Part shown: one piece after another, positions 60,647-64,000 of the stretch
How the letters are laid out: each line of letters starts with the position of its first letter
How positions within the stretch are numbered: position 1 is the first letter of the stretch
Assembly (NCBI RefSeq): GCF_001038485.1
Contig: NZ_LDUE01000015.1
Location: forward strand, 29,524 to 93,523
Length of the DNA: 64,000 nucleotides
Reading direction: 5' to 3'
From: Ornithinibacillus californiensis
Lineage (GTDB): Bacteria > Bacillota > Bacilli > Bacillales > Amphibacillaceae
The notes under the pieces: model-generated
Seen by the model: the letters and a program-made list of their open reading frames with translations, nothing else
Database searches by the model: none
Told to the model about the DNA's origin: nothing
Program-made: the position numbers and the translations under genes

Positions 60647-61228
60647 TTGAGAGATAAAATTCTCTTTAGCGTTATTGGATTCCTAATATTTTTGATAATC
60701 ATTATTACATTTAATAATGAAAAAGTGATTGATGCAAAAGTCTCCAAGGATAGCGACATAGAATTTATCAATACAATTTCTAACTTAGAAGATGAAAACA
60801 AGGTACTAAAACAAGAATTGCTAATAGTTGAAAGTGAGAGCAATAAATTATCAGATCGACTTTACAATTTTACTAATGGTATTGCAAACTCTACTAATAG
60901 TATCGTTTTATTGAATGATGTTCAAATAGATGGGGTTTTACTAAGACTAGAGTATACTTATCTTTCAATTGAAAGTTGTGCAGAATGTGAAAACGGATAT
61001 GAAGTAATACAAGGATGGAATTTAATTAAAAGAACAATTACTGCAAATGATTACGTACCAATCTATATGTACGGTAAACAAAACAACTTGAGACAAGTGA
61101 GTTGGGAATATTTATCAAACTTAGATTACAATCCTATTCTAGAAATATTTCAAGATAATAGATGGATATACCTTATTAAAGAATCAGAACGACTTGGTTC
61201 ACTCGAGGAAGTATTGGAAGAAGATTGA
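60647..61228 (+). CDS. Membrane-anchored coiled-coil protein, unknown
   Basis: 193 residues: membrane helix (ILFSVIGFLIFLIIIITF), coiled coil (EFINTISNLEDENKVLKQEL onward, to about residue 72), then a C-terminal domain with a CAEC pair and WNLIKRTI. TTG start after AGGAGG. The architecture parallels the lipoprotein at 58784. Function unknown. Confidence 0.7.
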   Translation: MRDKILFSVIGFLIFLIIIITFNNEKVIDAKVSKDSDIEFINTISNLEDENKVLKQELLIVESESNKLSDRLYNFTNGIANSTNSIVLLNDVQIDGVLLRLEYTYLSIESCAECENGYEVIQGWNLIKRTITANDYVPIYMYGKQNNLRQVSWEYLSNLDYNPILEIFQDNRWIYLIKESERLGSLEEVLEED

Positions 61229-61346
61229 TTGCTCTATTTTAGTTTTGCATAAAAAGCGTGAATTTGCTATTGAGTGCAAGAGTATAAACATGGGGCAGTT
61301 GCTAATGGAGCAGGTTAATTGAAGAACTTAAAAGGGGGCAACGAGA

Positions 61347-61494
61347 TTGAATGAGGAAAAACAGAAAAGACACGTACGCATGCTCGTAGGAAATCTAGGC
61401 CTTCTTCTTTTGGGATTAGCCCTAGCAAGGACTGATTTTTTTTGGATTAATTTTCTTAGGGCAATATCTTAGATTTACTGAAAAAAAGGCTGGT
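61347..61494 (+). pseudogene. Small membrane protein, frameshifted and cut by the IS21 element
   Basis: TTG after AAAGGGGG opens a frame with a membrane helix (MLVGNLGLLLLGLALARTD), which ends at TAG 61470-61472. Reading across the T8 run at 61436-61443 with one T fewer restores a frame (FFGLIFLGQYLRFTEKKAG) that runs straight into the transposon boundary at 61495. Two independent lesions are therefore present. Confidence 0.6.
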
Positions 61495-61530
61495 TGTGAC
61501 CGTCAAGTAAAAAGACACAATTTATGCTCA

Positions 61531-62295
61531 TTAATTTGAAACACTTTCTTGCCCAAATATAGTCGATCTATGTTTCATTCGATAACTATCTTCATTTAAA
61601 TGAATGATTTCAACTCGATGTAAAATTCTATCTAATATAGCTGTAGTAATTGCTTGGTCACCTAATAATTCTCCCCACTCTTTTGGGCCTTTATTTGATG
61701 TTAAAATGATAGATGATTGATTATATAAATCATTGATCAAATGGAAAAACATATTAGCTTCCTGTTGATCCATCGCCATAAACATCAAATCATCAATAAT
61801 GACTAAATCAGCTTCTCTTATTCTTTTCATTCTGGTTTGCGATTTACGTGTGATTTCCTCCGTTTTCAGCACGTGGACAAGATCTCCCATCGTAGTAAAG
61901 ATAACCTTGTAACCTTGGTTTAACGCTTCAATGCCTAACCCGATTGATATATGAGTTTTCCCACTACCTGGTGGTCCTAATAGAATGATATTGTGCAACT
62001 GTTCTATCCACGTTAAATCTTTCAATCTATTCAATTGTTTGTTGCTTAAAGATTTCTGTTCTTTTAAATTGAATTCTTCTAGTGTCTTTTGGAAGGGAAA
62101 TGTAGCCCATTTAAATCGTTTTTCTAATTGCTTTTCTTCTCTGCGAGTTTGTTCATATTTTGCTACATCTAAGAGGAACTGAGTAAAGGAGGAATCCTTT
62201 TGCTCAGCTTCTCTAATTAATGCAGGAAGGTGATTTGCTGTTTCCGTTAAACGTAATGTCTTCATCAACTCTTGTAATTGGTTTAGCTGACTCAT
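61531..62295 (-). CDS. istB: IS21 helper ATPase IstB
   Basis: AAA+ ATPase that assists the IstA transposase in target selection; related to DnaC helicase loaders. 254 residues: N-terminal helical region, Walker A GPPGSGKTH (107-115), Walker B LVIIDDLMFM near 168, and SNKGPKEWGELLGD near 203. It overlaps istA by four bases, indicating coupled translation. Confidence 0.96.
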   Translation of the reverse strand: MSQLNQLQELMKTLRLTETANHLPALIREAEQKDSSFTQFLLDVAKYEQTRREEKQLEKRFKWATFPFQKTLEEFNLKEQKSLSNKQLNRLKDLTWIEQLHNIILLGPPGSGKTHISIGLGIEALNQGYKVIFTTMGDLVHVLKTEEITRKSQTRMKRIREADLVIIDDLMFMAMDQQEANMFFHLINDLYNQSSIILTSNKGPKEWGELLGDQAITTAILDRILHRVEIIHLNEDSYRMKHRSTIFGQESVSN

Positions 62296-63860
62296 ACTGG
62301 TTCACCCTCCAGTATGGAAGTATAGGCATCTAATTCCCTTTTTTGAGCCTCCGTCTCTACAACCCATCCAGAAACTCCTATTATTCGTGTTACATTCTCA
62401 TCGGTATCATTCACTGTATCTTCTATTTGTCGGTGTCGTTTTATATAGGCAACGACATCGCTAAAATCTGTTGCACCATAAAGGTTCCTTTTGATACACT
62501 CATTCAATGCTGCCGATAGAATTTCCCTGTTATTTATTTTTGTCTCTTTTAATATCATTTGGAGCTGATCCCTAATATATCGAGGGTACTTTTCTTTTAC
62601 TGTTTGTAGATAATCATAAGCTATCCCATTGTCATTAAATTGCTGGGAAACGGTATTCATAAATGCATCGATACCTTTTGTCCTATCTCGGCTATGCTTC
62701 CTATCTTTAATCAATAATCCCTTCCCGTCAGGGATATGATGCTTTGCGATGATTTCACCTGTTTCAGGGCTATAAATGATTAATGCCTTTTCTTCGGTTT
62801 CCTTAATGCAGAGAGTTTCATATTTGCCAAACGTCCCCAACGGAAGAGAATAACGATTAGATAAATAACGAATAGTATTGTCCTTATGGACACATCTTGT
62901 TATACTATTTTCATAGTTATATTTTATATCTAGATTTTTGGTGACTGGTCTTAAGTGTTGTCTTTCCAGGGAAAACACTTCGACCGGTCTCTTTTTTGTT
63001 GTATGATGAACTTTATAGTTTCCAGTTCTATTGAGCCATTCCCAACCCTGTTCATTCCAAGAATCAATGTTATGAAATACCCGATGTTTAGCGAAGTTAT
63101 GTTTAATAAAACCAACTACATTTTCGATTTTTCCTTTACTCTCTGGATCAGCCTTGCGGCAAACACGAAGGGTTAGATTCCTAGATTCTTTATATTGTTG
63201 GAACTCTTGCGTTAATATTAAATCCCCACCATTCTCACTGACGACTATTAAACTGTCTTGGTCGTATACTAATTCACTTGGAATCCCCCCAAACCACCTA
63301 AATGCATTTTCATGTGCTTTTATGACATCTTGGGTAGTGTAAGGCCTATCTAACCATTCTTTATATTTATATCTAGAATTAGATAATACAAAAGCTATAA
63401 AGTTTAGTTTTACTTCCTTATTATCGACTGCCTTCTGTTTCGTATGACCAAAATCAACTTGTATTTGTTCACCCATAGGTGAATCAGGTATAGCCTCATA
63501 TATTCGTGGTGAAGTTTCCTTCTTTATTTTATATTCCTCTCGAAGCTCTCTAACATATAATCGAACTGTACTTTCACCTACTTTTAAATCTTCGTATTTC
63601 TCTTTTAGCCAATCTTCTACTTGTGCAGCTGACATATCTGGATGTTCCCTTAACCAAGATAATATCAGCTCTTTATAAGCATCTAATTTCTTACTCCTCG
63701 TCTGAAGTGACTCTACCCACTCAGACATATCCGAAGGAGACTTTTTTAGATAACGATATACTGTTGAACGTGATATTCCTAGCTTGTCTGCCACCTTCGT
63801 CTTACTGAATCCCTTTTTGATTAACTGACTAATTTCCATATACATTTCCCACTTATCCAC
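62292..63860 (-). CDS. istA: IS21 transposase IstA
   Basis: 522 residues. N-terminal helix-turn-helix (TKVADKLGISRSTVYRYLKK, 21-40), an integrase core with catalytic residues D136 (QVDFGH), D200 (YDQDS region) and E246 (SKGKIE), and a C-terminal beta-rich domain. All three acidic residues are intact, so the element may be active. The ATG at 63860 follows GGAGGTAACAGAAGGTG. Confidence 0.96.
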   Translation of the reverse strand: MDKWEMYMEISQLIKKGFSKTKVADKLGISRSTVYRYLKKSPSDMSEWVESLQTRSKKLDAYKELILSWLREHPDMSAAQVEDWLKEKYEDLKVGESTVRLYVRELREEYKIKKETSPRIYEAIPDSPMGEQIQVDFGHTKQKAVDNKEVKLNFIAFVLSNSRYKYKEWLDRPYTTQDVIKAHENAFRWFGGIPSELVYDQDSLIVVSENGGDLILTQEFQQYKESRNLTLRVCRKADPESKGKIENVVGFIKHNFAKHRVFHNIDSWNEQGWEWLNRTGNYKVHHTTKKRPVEVFSLERQHLRPVTKNLDIKYNYENSITRCVHKDNTIRYLSNRYSLPLGTFGKYETLCIKETEEKALIIYSPETGEIIAKHHIPDGKGLLIKDRKHSRDRTKGIDAFMNTVSQQFNDNGIAYDYLQTVKEKYPRYIRDQLQMILKETKINNREILSAALNECIKRNLYGATDFSDVVAYIKRHRQIEDTVNDTDENVTRIIGVSGWVVETEAQKRELDAYTSILEGEPV

Positions 63861-64000
63861 CTTCTGTTACCTCCACTGTTGTATGTTTTAGGATATAAAC
63901 ATTTTACAATGGAAAGTACCTATATTTTATTGGTATATTTGGGTAAATAAGTGTTTCTTTTTATCTAGCAATAACTGTCTACTCTAGTTTAGCAGTCACA

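Larger units (their letters stand above)
61495..64000 (-). mobile_element. IS21-family insertion sequence, apparently complete
   Basis: 2506 bp containing istA and istB on the minus strand. The left end begins TGTGACCGTCAAG and the right end is GTCACA at 63995-64000, whose complement reads TGTGACTGCTAAAC, so TGTGAC-G--AA is shared. Both ends also carry a sub-terminal TAAAAAGA-AC repeat, as expected for IS21 multiple terminal repeats. The window stops exactly at, or very near, the right end, so the target duplication cannot be seen. Confidence 0.85.

Noticed and set aside
53637..61310. Classical integron
   Set aside because: No tyrosine integrase, no attC with the standard GTTRRRY core and imperfect long palindrome was seen. 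Only the cassette-like layout is reported.

Overview
The window is the replication-origin region of a low-GC, endospore-forming member of the Bacillaceae. The protein sequences and gene order resemble Oceanobacillus, Virgibacillus and Bacillus relatives, but I cannot name a species from sequence alone. Evidence for a spore former includes SpoIIIJ/YidC, Jag, Spo0J/Soj, Noc and the spore-protease-like YyaC.

Layout. On the minus strand from 1 to 7.7 kb lie gyrA (5' part only), gyrB, remB, recF, yaaA, dnaN and dnaA. oriC surrounds dnaA: DnaA boxes at 7.8-8.2 kb, and a second cluster with a DnaA-trio unwinding element between dnaA and dnaN. On the plus strand follow rpmH, rnpA, yidC, jag, a few small genes, mnmE, mnmG, rsmG, noc, parA and parB. 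Two perfect parS sites flank the noc-parA-parB block. Next come a DUF554 protein, yyaC (minus), a YkvI-type transporter, yyzM, ychF, rpsF-ssb-rpsR and map. After a patch of small accessory genes (26.9-30.5 kb) the core order resumes: yybS, gdpP, rplI, dnaC, purA, a WalR-box-preceded M23 endopeptidase, walRKHIJ, a NERD protein and htrA. From 48 kb the region is accessory: DoxX, an ABC exporter, a broken alpha/beta hydrolase, DinB, a methyltransferase and a phosphotransferase. Then comes a long one-strand array of small lipoprotein, membrane and signalling genes (53.7-61.4 kb). It ends at an IS21-type element whose far terminus coincides with the window end.

How the genes work together. The left half is the chromosome replication and segregation module: DnaA, DnaN, RecF, gyrase and DnaC for replication; ParA, ParB and Noc for origin segregation and division-site protection. 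Translation and RNA genes (RpmH, RnpA, MnmE, MnmG, RsmG, RpsF, RpsR, RplI) are embedded in it. The wal operon links cell-wall hydrolysis to growth.

Most unusual content: (1) six copies of a dispersed element, four of them exactly 116 bp, whose stems differ between copies in a compensatory way; (2) two unrelated tandem arrays of hairpins with the same 51-52 bp period, one after dnaC and one after walJ; (3) a cassette-like array of small genes separated by two recurring motifs, CTAAmGGGTGC after genes and GGGGCAG...TTGAATAAG before genes; (4) extra DnaA-box clusters before mnmE and after htrA; (5) several genes broken by a single in-frame stop, a lost start codon or a homopolymer slip. No rRNA, tRNA or CRISPR array was recognised.
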